A stretch of 40,451 nt of DNA from Flavonifractor sp. An306 (GCF_002159455.1 NZ_NFIQ01000037.1:1-40451), one strand, 5' to 3'. Numbered from the stretch's first letter, positions 14,160 to 22,805 are shown. Notes: generated from the letters alone by a model not told the origin. Made by a program: numbers and translations.

Positions 14160-15191
14160 ATGAAGCGGATCCTTACCCTGCTCCTCCTGCTGGCCCTGCT
14201 CTGCGGATGCACGGCGGCGCCGGCGGAGCCCACCGGCGGGCTGAAGCGCTACCAGGCCACCTTCCTGACGCTGTTCGACACGGTCACCACCATCGTGGGG
14301 TACGCCGAGTCGGAGGAGGCCTTCACCGCCACCGCCCAGGCCATCCACGACCAGCTGCTGGAGTACCACCAGCTCTACGACATCTACAACGAGTATGAGG
14401 GGCTTTCCAACATCAAGACCATCAACGACCACGCCTGGGAGCAGCCGGTGGAGGTGGACCAGCGGATCATCGACCTGCTGCAGTTCTCCAAGGAGCTGTA
14501 TACCCAGACCGGGGGCAGGGTCAACATCGCCATGGGCAGCGTGCTCCGCCTGTGGCATGACGCCCGGGAGGCTGGCATCCAGGACCCCGGGGCGGCGGCC
14601 CTGCCCGATGGGGAGGCCCTGGAGCTGGCCGCGGCCCACACCGATATAGACAGCATCCAGATTGACCCGGAACAGGGCACCGTGTTTCTCTCCGACCCGG
14701 AGGTCAGGCTGGACGTGGGGGCCATTGCCAAAGGCTACGCCGTGGAACAGGTCTGCCGGAACGCCCCCTCCGGGCTGCTCATCAGCGTGGGCGGAAACGT
14801 CCGGGCCACCGGCCCCAAGCCGGAAAACGGCCAGCCCTGGGTGGTGGGGGTCCAGGACCCGGATGATTCCGAGCAGTACCTCCACACCCTTTACGTAAAA
14901 GACCGCTCCGTGGTCACCAGCGGAGATTACCAGCGGTATTTCACCGTGGACGGCGTGGCGTACCACCACATCATTGACCCGGACACCCTCTTCCCCGCCG
15001 GCTATTGGCGGGCGGTCACCATCCTGTGCGGGGATTCCGGCGTGGCGGACGCCCTCTCCACCGCCCTGTTCACCCTGCCCCAGGAGGAGGGCCAGGCCCT
15101 GCTGGACGCCTTCGGGGCGGAGGCCATGTGGGTGCGCCCGGACGGAACCGTCCTGTACAGTCCGGGATTTCAGGCGTATATCCGAGTGTAG
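14160..15191 (+). CDS. apbE: ApbE, FAD:protein FMN transferase (lipoprotein)
   Basis: This 343-residue protein begins with a lipoprotein signal ending LLCGC. It has the ApbE core: LFDTVTTIVGY, DVGAIAKGYAVE (metal and flavin site), LISVGGNVRATG and HHIIDPDT. ApbE uses FAD to attach FMN by a phosphoester bond to Thr of target proteins outside the membrane. The natural targets here are RnfG and RnfD, encoded just downstream. The usual TG after DP is replaced by DTLFPA. The start at 14160 begins the signal peptide; the frame stays open upstream inside the previous gene, but that part is not coding. The ribosome site is weak (GGAAGCG). Confidence 0.92.
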   Translation: MKRILTLLLLLALLCGCTAAPAEPTGGLKRYQATFLTLFDTVTTIVGYAESEEAFTATAQAIHDQLLEYHQLYDIYNEYEGLSNIKTINDHAWEQPVEVDQRIIDLLQFSKELYTQTGGRVNIAMGSVLRLWHDAREAGIQDPGAAALPDGEALELAAAHTDIDSIQIDPEQGTVFLSDPEVRLDVGAIAKGYAVEQVCRNAPSGLLISVGGNVRATGPKPENGQPWVVGVQDPDDSEQYLHTLYVKDRSVVTSGDYQRYFTVDGVAYHHIIDPDTLFPAGYWRAVTILCGDSGVADALSTALFTLPQEEGQALLDAFGAEAMWVRPDGTVLYSPGFQAYIRV

Positions 15192-15222
15192 ACTGAGCGC
15201 TCGTATGATTGAGGTGTAAAGA

Positions 15223-16530
15223 ATGAGAAAACTGTTTTGGGGCGGCATCCATCCGGAGGGGCACAAGGACCTCTCCCGGGGGGCGGCCCCCGTTCCCGCG
15301 CCCCTGCCGGCGCAGGTGGTTTTGCCCATGCTCCAGCACATCGGCGCGGCCTGCACCCCTGTGGTGAAGGTGGGGGATCAGGTGCGGCTGGGCCAGAAGA
15401 TCGGTGACGGCGAGGGGGTCTGCGCCCCCATCCACGCCTCCGTCTCCGGCAAGGTGGTGGCCGTGGAGCCCCGCCCTCATCCCAACGGACAGGATGTACT
15501 GTCGGTGGTCATCGAAAACGACTACATGGACACCCCCGACGATACCCTGAAGCCCCATCTGACCCACAAGGACCTCTCTGCCGAGGAGATCCTCCGCGTC
15601 ATCCGGGACGCGGGCATCGTGGGCATGGGGGGCGCCACCTTCCCCACGGACGTGAAGGCCTTTTCCGCCCTCGGTCAGGTGGACTACGTCATCATCAACG
15701 CCTGTGAGTGCGAGCCCTACATCACCGCCGACGACACCCTGCTGTGTACCTACCCGGAGCAGGTGACCCGCGGCACGGAGATTCTCCTCCACGCCCTCAC
15801 CCCCAGGCACACCGTAATCGCCGTGGAGGACAACAAGCAGGAGGCCATCCGGATTCTGGGGGAGGCCCTGCCCAAAGAGGGGTCCATTGAGCTGCGGGTG
15901 CTCCCCACCCGCTACCCCCAGGGCGCGGAAAAGCAGCTGATACAGGCGGTCACCGGCCGGCAGGTCCCTCCGGGAAAGCTGCCCGCCGCCGTGGGCTGCG
16001 CCGTGTTCAACGCGGCCACCGCCGCCGCCGTTTACCAGGCGGTCTATGAGGGCAAGCCGGTCACCCGCCGGATCGTGACCGTGACCGGCGACGGCGCCGC
16101 CGCCCCCAAGAACCTGATCGTCCGCATCGGCGCCACCTTCCAGCAGACCCTGGAGGCCGCCGGCGGCATGTCGGAGGAGACCCAAAAGGTACTCTCCGGC
16201 GGCCCCATGATGGGCGTGGCCCAAAAGAACTTGTCCGTGCCGGTACTCAAGGGCACCAACGCCATTCTGTGCCTGAAGGGCGCCGCCCCCCAGTCCCAAA
16301 CCCCCACCTGTATCCGCTGCGCCAAGTGCGTGTCCGTCTGTCCCATGCATCTGCAGCCGCTGTACCTGTACCGCTTTGCGCAGGCCGGAAACCTCCGGGA
16401 GCTGGAGCGGCTGCACCTGACGGACTGTATCGAGTGCGGCAGCTGCGCCTACAGCTGCCCGGGCCAGCTCCCCCTGGTGGAGCGGTTCCGCAGGGGCAAA
16501 CAGCAGCTGAAGGAGGCGAACAGAGCATGA
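15223..16530 (+). CDS. rnfC: RnfC, NADH-binding Fe-S/flavin subunit
   Basis: This 435-residue protein is full length for the family. It has an N-terminal barrel-sandwich region, the NADH/FMN Rossmann core (GIVGMGGATFPTDVK, NACECEPYITADD), and two C-terminal 4Fe-4S ligand sets, CIRCAKCVSVCP and CIECGSCAYSCP (about residues 363-375 and 402-414). In Rnf it takes electrons from NADH (or gives them back) on the cytoplasmic face. GAGGTG lies before the ATG at 15223. Its end overlaps rnfD by four bases. The absence of rnfB and rnfA/E nearby leaves its electron partner open. Confidence 0.93.
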   Translation: MRKLFWGGIHPEGHKDLSRGAAPVPAPLPAQVVLPMLQHIGAACTPVVKVGDQVRLGQKIGDGEGVCAPIHASVSGKVVAVEPRPHPNGQDVLSVVIENDYMDTPDDTLKPHLTHKDLSAEEILRVIRDAGIVGMGGATFPTDVKAFSALGQVDYVIINACECEPYITADDTLLCTYPEQVTRGTEILLHALTPRHTVIAVEDNKQEAIRILGEALPKEGSIELRVLPTRYPQGAEKQLIQAVTGRQVPPGKLPAAVGCAVFNAATAAAVYQAVYEGKPVTRRIVTVTGDGAAAPKNLIVRIGATFQQTLEAAGGMSEETQKVLSGGPMMGVAQKNLSVPVLKGTNAILCLKGAAPQSQTPTCIRCAKCVSVCPMHLQPLYLYRFAQAGNLRELERLHLTDCIECGSCAYSCPGQLPLVERFRRGKQQLKEANRA

Positions 16531-17501
16531 ATCTGCTGGTAACATCCTCTCCCCATATCCATAGCGGCGCCCGCACCAGCCGCCTGATGGGCGACGTGCT
16601 TCTGGCGCTGCTCCCCGCCCTCTTTGCCGGCGTGTGGTTTTTCGGGCTGAGGGCCCTGGTGCTCACCGGGGTCACCGTGCTCTCCTGCCTGCTCTCCGAG
16701 TGGCTTTTCCGCATGCTCACCAGGCAGAGCAACACCCTGCCCGACCTCTCGGCGGCGGTGACCGGCGTGCTGCTGGCCATGACGCTGCCGGCCTCCGTCC
16801 CCTATTGGCTGGGGGCGGTGGGAGGCGTCTTTGCCATCGTGGTGGTCAAGGGCCTCATCGGCGGCCTGGGCCAGAATATCTTCAACCCCGCCCTGGCCGC
16901 TCGGGCCCTTCTGGTCCTGCTCTGGCCCAGCTGGATGGTGCGGTACGCCCCGGCGGGCGCAGCGCTGGATCCGATGTCCATGTCGGTGGATATCGTCTCC
17001 GCCGCCACCCCCCTCCACCACATGGTCATGCCCGCCCTGCCCACAGAATCCCTGCTGGATGTGTTTCTGGGGAACATGGGCGGGTGCATCGGCGAGGTGT
17101 CCGCCCTGGCCCTGCTGCTGGGCGGCGGGTATCTGATGCTCCGCAGGGTGATCTCCTGGCGTATTCCCGCGGCCTACCTGGGCTCTGTGGCCCTGCTCAC
17201 CCTGATGTTCTCCAAGGGACAGGACCCTGTCCAGTGGATGCTCTACAGCCTGATGTGCGGCGGCGTGCTGCTGGGGGCCCTCTTTATGGCCACCGACTAC
17301 GCCACCTCCCCTGTGACCCCCGGGGCCCAGCTGCTCTACGGGGTGGGCTGCGGCGTGCTTACGGTGCTGCTGCGCTACTACGGCCTGTTCCCGGAAGGGG
17401 TCACCTATGCCATTTTGCTGATGAACGCCTGTGCCTGGAGCCTGGACCGGCTTGCGCCGCCCAAGCGCTTCGGCGCCGTGAAAGGAGGGGGCGTACAGTG
17501 A
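16527..17501 (+). CDS. rnfD: RnfD/NqrB-like membrane flavoprotein subunit
   Basis: This 324-residue protein has about nine or ten membrane helices and the family signatures SSPHIHS near the start and GGLGQNIFNPA (about 112-122). The flavin-attachment region reads D155-I-V-S-A-A-T161-P-L, where the usual S-G-A-T has Ala in place of Gly but keeps the Thr. RnfD/NqrB subunits carry covalent FMN plus riboflavin and form the ion pathway. ATG overlaps the rnfC stop (ATGA). The next gene starts in its stop codon. Confidence 0.93.
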   Translation: MNLLVTSSPHIHSGARTSRLMGDVLLALLPALFAGVWFFGLRALVLTGVTVLSCLLSEWLFRMLTRQSNTLPDLSAAVTGVLLAMTLPASVPYWLGAVGGVFAIVVVKGLIGGLGQNIFNPALAARALLVLLWPSWMVRYAPAGAALDPMSMSVDIVSAATPLHHMVMPALPTESLLDVFLGNMGGCIGEVSALALLLGGGYLMLRRVISWRIPAAYLGSVALLTLMFSKGQDPVQWMLYSLMCGGVLLGALFMATDYATSPVTPGAQLLYGVGCGVLTVLLRYYGLFPEGVTYAILLMNACAWSLDRLAPPKRFGAVKGGGVQ

Positions 17502-18037
17502 AGCGAATACCGTGGCTTCAGCCTGTGGCCGCCCTCCTGCTGGCGGCGCTGGTCCTGTTTGCGAGCTCCGCCGTGCTCTCCCCCATCGCCAAGGAGCAGG
17601 AGGAGCAGGAGCTGCAGTCCATCCTGTCCACCCTCCTGCCGGGGGCGGACAGCTTCACCCAGGAGGCCTATACGGGAGAGGACGAGGCCATCTCCGCCGT
17701 ATATAAGGCGGAAAACGGCTACGTGATCGAAACGGTCACGGCGGGATACGCCGGGGACATCACCATGCTGGTGGGCGTCCACTCCGACGGCTCCATTTCC
17801 GGCCTGGTGGTACGGGACATGCAGGAGACCTACGGTCTGGGCATGAAGGCCCTCTCCGACGTGGCGTTTCTGTCCCAGTTCCTCTGGAACGGCACCTCGT
17901 TCACCGTGGGGGAAAATGTGGACGCCCTCACCGGGGCCACCGTGACCTCCAAGGCCGTAGCCAAGGCGGTCACCTCGGCCAGCGCCTTTGTGACCGGCGC
18001 GGATATCGGCTCCAGCGCCACGGAATGGGGAGGTTGA
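17498..18037 (+). CDS. rnfG: RnfG/NqrC-like extracytoplasmic flavoprotein subunit
   Basis: This 179-residue protein has one N-terminal anchor helix (about 5-28) and an FMN-binding domain with the attachment motif D142-A-L-T-G-A-T148-V-T. T148 is the expected site of FMN addition by the adjacent ApbE. The GTG start overlaps the rnfD stop (GTGA), with AAAGGAGGGGG upstream. The domain faces outside and passes electrons to or from RnfD. Normally rnfE, rnfA and rnfB follow here; instead there is a single unknown membrane gene. Confidence 0.93.
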   Translation: MKRIPWLQPVAALLLAALVLFASSAVLSPIAKEQEEQELQSILSTLLPGADSFTQEAYTGEDEAISAVYKAENGYVIETVTAGYAGDITMLVGVHSDGSISGLVVRDMQETYGLGMKALSDVAFLSQFLWNGTSFTVGENVDALTGATVTSKAVAKAVTSASAFVTGADIGSSATEWGG

Positions 18038-18041
18038 TGTG

Positions 18042-18479
18042 ATGAAAAACGCCTATCGTCTGAATACCTTCCTGGCGGCGGTGACCGGCCTGGTATTTCT
18101 GGGATACCTGCTGATCCAGACCTATTCCCCCGCCGCCATCCTCCCCCCGGTGGACCTGATGCTGGTCAGCGGCCTCTCCCTGCTGGCCCTTGTTCTGGAG
18201 TCCTACTCCGGGCCCCGGGTGGAGCGGCGGGTCTGGCCCATGGTGGCCCTGCTGGGCGGGGTAACCTTCGCCCTGCTCCCCCTGGCCGCCGGACTGGTGG
18301 CCCTTCAGGAGCTGCTCCGGTTCACGGTGGTGAGCTGCGGGGCCTTTCTGGTGCTGACCTTCCTGTTTACCGCCATCTGTGAGCGCCTGGCCTCCGGCCC
18401 GGCGGGCAGGCTGGCGCCGCTGCTCTCCGCCGGCGTGCTGTTTCTGGCCGTTCAGGGGTGCAGCAGCCTGTTCCTGTAA
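18042..18479 (+). CDS. Unknown four-helix membrane protein ending the rnf-like operon
   Basis: This 145-residue protein has four strongly hydrophobic segments (about 10-27, 39-55, 67-89 and 95-113), plus a fifth at the C-terminus, and ends GCSSLFL. It takes the place where rnfE/A/B would be, but lacks the polar motifs of RnfA/E and the cysteine motifs of RnfB. GGGGAGG lies eight bases before ATG 18042; a GTG three bases earlier is also possible. I do not recognise the family. Its tight coupling (4-base gap) suggests it belongs to the redox complex. Confidence 0.7.
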   Translation: MKNAYRLNTFLAAVTGLVFLGYLLIQTYSPAAILPPVDLMLVSGLSLLALVLESYSGPRVERRVWPMVALLGGVTFALLPLAAGLVALQELLRFTVVSCGAFLVLTFLFTAICERLASGPAGRLAPLLSAGVLFLAVQGCSSLFL

Positions 18480-18801
18480 CCTGACCAACAGAAAAAACAA
18501 CTGAACAGGTCCAATAAAAGCGGACAATAGACAAAACGCCCCCTGTATAGGAAAATAAACCTATGCAGGGGGTATTGGTATATGCAGGGCATCCTGTATC
18601 TTCCCGTGACCCATGATCTCCAGAATAACAGCATCGCGGCTCACAAGAGCGGAATACACATAAGCGCATCCGGCTAAAGACTGGAGAGGTATCGCTTGCG
18701 CGACGCCTCTCCACCTAAAAACTCAATATTTCCTACCAGGGGTCCTTTCGGTGCTGTCCGCACAATCTGGGGCAGCTCATTAGGACAGCGGGCATTTGGG
18801 G
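18480..18801. other. Intergenic region with two hairpins, no recognised gene
   Basis: It contains the terminator at 18533-18572 and a second hairpin at about 18680-18712, where GGAGAGG pairs with CCTCTCC across TATCGCTTGCGCGACG. An open frame on the - strand reads YSALVSRDAVILEIMGHGK and stops at 18564-18566, within the terminator hairpin, but it lacks a ribosome site. It may be a gene remnant. Confidence 0.4.
18533..18572 (-). terminator. Leftward terminator of the lysO-CYTH operon
   Basis: CCCCCTGTATAGG (18539-18551) pairs with CCTATGCAGGGGG (18560-18572) with one wobble; the leftward RNA continues CGTTTTG. It lies about 230 bases past the CYTH stop. Confidence 0.6.
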
Positions 18802-19287
18802 TCAGCAGGAAACTCTGGTGCGCGCCCAGTAGGCGGCCATGCTCTCGCCGCTCTGGCCGGTGGTCTCCCGGCTGAGATAGGTCCGTAGATTTTCCGGCGG
18901 GACCCAGGCCCGGGCGGCGGCCTCGTCGGGGAACTCCACCTCGGCGTAGAAAAAGCCGGTGTCCAGGTCACGGTCTACCTGATTTACTTCCAGAATCAGC
19001 CCGCCGGGCAGGGGATAGCGGCGCTGCTCCTTCTGGATCATGGGGCCGGTGAGCATACCGGCCAGGGCCTGGTACTGCGCCGCCGTCACCGGCAGCTCGA
19101 TCTCCTCCCGGACCAGGCCGCCCTTGCCCTTGAAGCAGACAATATACTGGCAGGGACCGCCCTGGCGGGCCTCCCGCCGGATCCGGACGGCGGGGTGGGT
19201 GGCGAAATAGCCCTGGTCCATGTGGATCACGGCGGCGTGCTCCAGCTCCGGCCAGCCGTTGACCAGCCAGCGGCGTTCAATTTCCAT
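18802..19287 (-). CDS. CYTH-domain protein (triphosphate-binding tunnel fold)
   Basis: This 161-residue protein begins MEIERRWLV, a variant of the ExExK signature of CYTH enzymes. It continues with alternating charged strands: VRIRRE, YIVCFKGKGG, REEIELPV, QRRYPL, LEVNQVDRD and YAEVEFP. Family members hydrolyse inorganic triphosphate or thiamine triphosphate, or act as class IV adenylate cyclases, using a tunnel of Arg/Lys and Glu. The exact substrate cannot be told. ATG 19287 has AAAGGAGG upstream and follows lysO by 12 bases, so the two are co-transcribed. Confidence 0.88.
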   Translation of the reverse strand: MEIERRWLVNGWPELEHAAVIHMDQGYFATHPAVRIRREARQGGPCQYIVCFKGKGGLVREEIELPVTAAQYQALAGMLTGPMIQKEQRRYPLPGGLILEVNQVDRDLDTGFFYAEVEFPDEAAARAWVPPENLRTYLSRETTGQSGESMAAYWARTRVSC

Positions 19288-19299
19288 AAAGCGCCTCCT

Positions 19300-20274
19300 T
19301 TAGAAGGGCAGAGCCACGATGGCGGGCACCAGAATGGGCACCGCCAGGGAGAGCACCACGCCGGAGGTAAAGGAGTAGATGGTGATGCGCTCATGGGTGG
19401 CGCCCACCACCACCGGCAGCACCGTGTCCATGGCGGCGGCGCCGGGCAGGGCGGCGCACTCCACATAGCCGATGTACCGGGCCACCAGGGGGATAAACAG
19501 GATGGAAAAGATCTCCCGCATCACGTTGGACAGGAAGGCCACCGCGGAGACCGACAGGGAGTAGGGGGCCAGCAGGGTGGGGGCCAGGGAGTACCAGCCC
19601 ATACCGGAGGCGGCGGCCATGGAGTCCTTGATCCCCAGGGGGAGGATCAGCCCCGCCAGGGCGGCAAAGACCAGGGTACCGGCGCACACCGCCACCGGCA
19701 CCAGCAGTACCTGGAACCCGGCGGCCTTGATGTCGCTGATGAGGGTGCCCTGCTTGCCCATGTCCATGCCCACCATGAACAAAAGCAGATAGAGGCCGAA
19801 GTTGATCACCGTGCCGCAGTGGGCGGTGACGGCGGGGGGAAAGACGAACCGGCCGGCCAGCATACCCAGCACCACCGCAATGACGATCCACTTGGTCAGG
19901 GAGTTGTCCGCCTTACCGGCGGTGTGGCCCTCCTGCTCCTGGGTCTGGGCCGAGCCCCGGGGCAGGCCGAACCGGTCCAGCTTCAGCACGAACCGCCGCA
20001 GCAGGGAGAGAAAGAGGATGGAGCCCACCATGGCCAGCACCGTGATGAGCAGGGCGGCCAGGCCGATCTGCCCCAGGGAGGAGATAACCTCGTCGTTGGC
20101 CCCCAGGTTGACCCCCAGGGTGACAATGAGGATCATCAGGGCCACAAACTGCAGCTTGCCCACCCAGACCAGGGGGCGGCTGCGGACCCCCTTCCGGGAG
20201 CCGATGAATGCTCCGACGACCACCAGGGCGATGTAGATTGCCAGATTTGTGAGGGTGCTCAGGGTGGTACCCAT
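19300..20274 (-). CDS. lysO: LysO-family lysine exporter (DUF340)
   Basis: This 324-residue protein has about ten membrane helices in two halves split by a charged loop (QTQEQEGHTAGKADNS). The second half carries the family's conserved stretch LLLFMVGMDMGKQG, then AAASGMGWYSLAPTL. LysO of E. coli exports L-lysine. ATG 20274 has AAAGGA nine bases upstream; ATG 20280 is only three bases from it. The frame continues open far upstream to 20673, but this is a GC-rich repeat-like stretch with no ribosome site. No lysine riboswitch is seen; the leader is short. Confidence 0.88.
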   Translation of the reverse strand: MGTTLSTLTNLAIYIALVVVGAFIGSRKGVRSRPLVWVGKLQFVALMILIVTLGVNLGANDEVISSLGQIGLAALLITVLAMVGSILFLSLLRRFVLKLDRFGLPRGSAQTQEQEGHTAGKADNSLTKWIVIAVVLGMLAGRFVFPPAVTAHCGTVINFGLYLLLFMVGMDMGKQGTLISDIKAAGFQVLLVPVAVCAGTLVFAALAGLILPLGIKDSMAAASGMGWYSLAPTLLAPYSLSVSAVAFLSNVMREIFSILFIPLVARYIGYVECAALPGAAAMDTVLPVVVGATHERITIYSFTSGVVLSLAVPILVPAIVALPF

Positions 20275-20327
20275 AACCATCCGTCCTTTGTGCAAAAAAT
20301 AGGCCGAGACGCCGCCCGGCAGAGCAC

Positions 20328-20356
20328 ATTCTAACATATCCCACAGGGAAAGTCCA
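20328..20356 (-). promoter_or_regulatory. lysO promoter TGGACT-N17-TAGAAT
   Basis: On the - strand TGGACT (20356-20351), 17 bases and TAGAAT (20333-20328) lie about 50 bases before the lysO start. Confidence 0.5.
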
Positions 20357-20671
20357 CCCCAAGAAGGCGGGGTACAGAGGCCCAGCTGCCCCGAGGGAAA
20401 GGCTCGTTCTGAGGCATGGCACCAATGGCGGCAAGCTGGCAGGGGAAAAACGCAGCGGTCTCCAGTTTTGCCGGGTGACAGGCCGCCGGGCGGCAGCCGG
20501 AGTACCGATTTGCGGGAGCCAAACCGAGCCTTGCGGGCTGAGGATTTGCCAGCCGCAGAAAATCCAGCCGCCGCCATGGGCCCCGGGTCCGGGCCGAAGC
20601 CCGGCGGCCTTTCGCCCCTTTCCGCCGGTGGAAAGGGGCCCGCCGGAGGCGTAATACTCCCAATCAACGAC
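20357..20671. other. GC-rich non-coding spacer between thrS and lysO
   Basis: About 315 bases upstream of the lysO promoter hold no credible gene. The stretch contains several GC-rich palindromes (for example GGGCCGAAGCCCGG near 20591-20604, and CCCCTTTCCGCCGGTGGAAAGGGG at 20625-20648) and resembles a degenerate dispersed repeat. Confidence 0.45.
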
Positions 20672-20705
20672 AAAAGCCCGCCGGAGGGATTTCCCTCCGG
20701 CGGGC
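20672..20705 (-). terminator. thrS terminator
   Basis: GCCCGCCGGAGGG (20676-20688) and CCCTCCGGCGGGC (20693-20705) form a perfect 13-bp stem; the leftward RNA continues with TTTT. Confidence 0.9.
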
Positions 20706-20721
20706 CTGTTTCTGTTAAAAG

Positions 20722-22491
20722 TTACTTCTGCTCCCGGGCCTTGGTGTCCACTTCCTCCTTCAGCTGGGCGGCGAAGGCGTCGAAGGACATGACGGTCTGA
20801 TCGCCGTGGCGGTTGCGGACGGCCACATCGCCGCTCTCGGCTTCCTTGTCGCCCACCACCAGCATATAGGGCACCTTCTCCAGCTGAGTGTCCCGGATCT
20901 TCTTGCCGATCTTCTCATTGCGGTGGTCCACCTCCACACGGTAGCCCAGCGCGTCCAGCTTGGCGGATACCTGGTCGGCGTAGGCGGCGGCACGGTCGGT
21001 AATGGGCAGCACCTTCACCTGCACGGGAGCCAGCCAGGTGGGGAAGGCGCCGGCGAAGTGCTCGGTGATCACGCCGATAAACCGCTCGATGGAGCCCAGC
21101 ACCACCCGGTGGAGCATGACGGGGCGGTGCTTCTGGCCGTCCTCGCCGGTGTACTCCAGTTCGAAGCGCTCAGGCAGCTGGGAGTCCAGCTGAACGGTGC
21201 CGCACTGCCAGGTACGGCCCAGAGAGTCGGCCAGATGGAAGTCCAGCTTGGGGCCGTAGAAGGCGCCGTCGCCCTCGTTGACCACAAAGTCCTTGCCCAT
21301 CTCGGTAATGGCCTCTTTCAGAATGTCCTGGTTGTGCTCCCACTGCTCCACGGTGCCGATATGATCCTCAGGCATGGTGGACAGCTCGATCTGATAGGGC
21401 AGGCCAAAGACGGAATACACCTCGTCAAAGAGCTTGACCACGTTCTTGATCTCGTCCTTCAGCTGCTCCTGGGTCATGAAGATGTGGGCGTCGTCCTGAG
21501 TGAAGCAGCGCACCCGGAACAGGCCGTGAAGGGCGCCGGACAGCTCATGCCGGTGGACCAGGCCCAGCTCGCCCACACGCAGGGGCAGGTCCCGGTAGCT
21601 GTGGGGCTCGCTGGAGTAGACCAGCATGCCGCCGGGGCAGTTCATGGGCTTGATGGCAAAGTCGGTGTCGTCAATAACGGTGGTATACATGTTGTTTTTG
21701 TAGTGGTCCCAGTGGCCGGAGCGCTCCCACAGCTGGCGGTTGAGCATGATGGGGGTGGAGATTTCCACATAGCCGTAGCGCTTGTGGACCTGGCGCCAGT
21801 AGTCAATCAGGGTGTTGCGCAGCACCATGCCCTTGGGCAGGAAGAAGGGGAAACCGGGGCCCTCATCCCGCAGCATAAACAGGCCCAGCTCCTTGCCCAG
21901 CTTCCGGTGGTCACGCTTCTTGGCCTCCTCGATACGGGCCAGGTACTCGTCCAGCTCATCCTTCTTGGGGAAGGCGATGCCGTAGATGCGCTGCAGGGTC
22001 TCCCGGTTGGAGTCCCCCCGCCAGTAGGCGGCGTTGCAGGCGGTGAGCTTGATGGCGTTGCCCTTGATCCGGCCGGTGGAGTCCAGGTGGGGGCCGGCGC
22101 ACAGGTCGGTAAACTCCCCCTGCTTATAGAAAGAGATGTGGGCGTCCTCCGGCAGGTCCTGGATGAGCTCCACCTTGAAGGGCTCGCCCTTCTCCTCCAT
22201 GAACTTGAGAGCCTCTTCACGGGGCAGCTCAAACCGCTCCAGCTTCAGCTTCTCCTTGCAGATTTTGCGCATCTCCGCCTCGATCTGCTCCAGGTGCTCG
22301 GGGGTAAAGGCGAAGGGGGCGTCCATATCGTAATAGAAACCCTCGTCGATGGAGGGGCCAATGGCCAGCTTCACCTCGGGCCACAGCCGCTTCACGGCCT
22401 GGGCCATCACATGGGAGCAGGTGTGCCAGTAGGTCTTGCGGTACTCGGGATTTTCAAAGCTGAATTCGTTCTTGACTTCTTCGGACATCAT
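20722..22491 (-). CDS. thrS: Threonyl-tRNA synthetase lacking the TGS domain
   Basis: This 589-residue class II synthetase charges tRNA-Thr. It starts directly in the editing domain (HTCSHVMAQAVKRLWP, residues about 22-37; YDMDAPFAF; DLCAGPHL). It continues into the catalytic core with motif 2 (FRVRCFTQDDAHIF) and motif 3 (VVLGSIERFIGVITEH), then the anticodon-binding domain (VQVKVLPI..DHRNEKIGKKIR). The usual enzyme is about 640 residues with an N-terminal TGS domain of about 60; that domain is absent. The editing domain keeps its H-x3-H and C-x3-H metal residues. AGGAGG-like sequence precedes ATG. Expression is controlled by the T-box leader at 22526-22799. Confidence 0.97.
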   Translation of the reverse strand: MMSEEVKNEFSFENPEYRKTYWHTCSHVMAQAVKRLWPEVKLAIGPSIDEGFYYDMDAPFAFTPEHLEQIEAEMRKICKEKLKLERFELPREEALKFMEEKGEPFKVELIQDLPEDAHISFYKQGEFTDLCAGPHLDSTGRIKGNAIKLTACNAAYWRGDSNRETLQRIYGIAFPKKDELDEYLARIEEAKKRDHRKLGKELGLFMLRDEGPGFPFFLPKGMVLRNTLIDYWRQVHKRYGYVEISTPIMLNRQLWERSGHWDHYKNNMYTTVIDDTDFAIKPMNCPGGMLVYSSEPHSYRDLPLRVGELGLVHRHELSGALHGLFRVRCFTQDDAHIFMTQEQLKDEIKNVVKLFDEVYSVFGLPYQIELSTMPEDHIGTVEQWEHNQDILKEAITEMGKDFVVNEGDGAFYGPKLDFHLADSLGRTWQCGTVQLDSQLPERFELEYTGEDGQKHRPVMLHRVVLGSIERFIGVITEHFAGAFPTWLAPVQVKVLPITDRAAAYADQVSAKLDALGYRVEVDHRNEKIGKKIRDTQLEKVPYMLVVGDKEAESGDVAVRNRHGDQTVMSFDAFAAQLKEEVDTKAREQK

Positions 22492-22525
22492 AATTCCTCC
22501 TTAACAATTTGGGGCGGAGGGTAAT

Positions 22526-22799
22526 AAAAAACGCCTCACCCCTGATTGGTCAGGGGTGAGGCGCGAAAAAACGTCCCACGGTTCCACCCTGCTTGCATAG
22601 AGCGCGGAGGCGCCCGTTTGGAGGGCGCGCAGCGTGACTTCATGCCGCTTGTGACTTCCTGTAACGGGAAAGCCCCGGCCCGGTCATCCCGGGCGGCTCG
22701 GGAGTGGTACAGCCGCCGCGTGTCGTGGGACCCTTCCACCAGATGGGCCCCTCTCTGTCCGCCGCTGTGCGGGTTCTTCTCCGTCCATGCCAATTTTAC
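22526..22799 (-). promoter_or_regulatory. Threonine T-box riboswitch leader of thrS
   Basis: The leader contains the T-box core AGGGTGGAACCGTGGGACG (22590-22572 on the - strand), followed by a terminator with a 14-bp stem (CGCCTCACCCCTGA at 22532-22545 with 22550-22563) and a T tract. A candidate specifier ACC (Thr) lies at 22708-22706 in a Stem I-like arm. Uncharged tRNA-Thr would pair with the specifier and the T-box bulge and stabilise the antiterminator, allowing thrS transcription. Confidence 0.92.
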
Positions 22800-22805
22800 A
22801 AGGGC

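Noticed and set aside
20281-20350. Lysine riboswitch before lysO
   Set aside because: The leader between the proposed promoter and ATG is only about 50 bases, too short for the L box.
20275-20673. N-terminal extension of lysO by 133 codons
   Set aside because: Crosses the lysO promoter and a palindromic spacer, proline/arginine-rich, no ribosome site; family members start near MGTTL.
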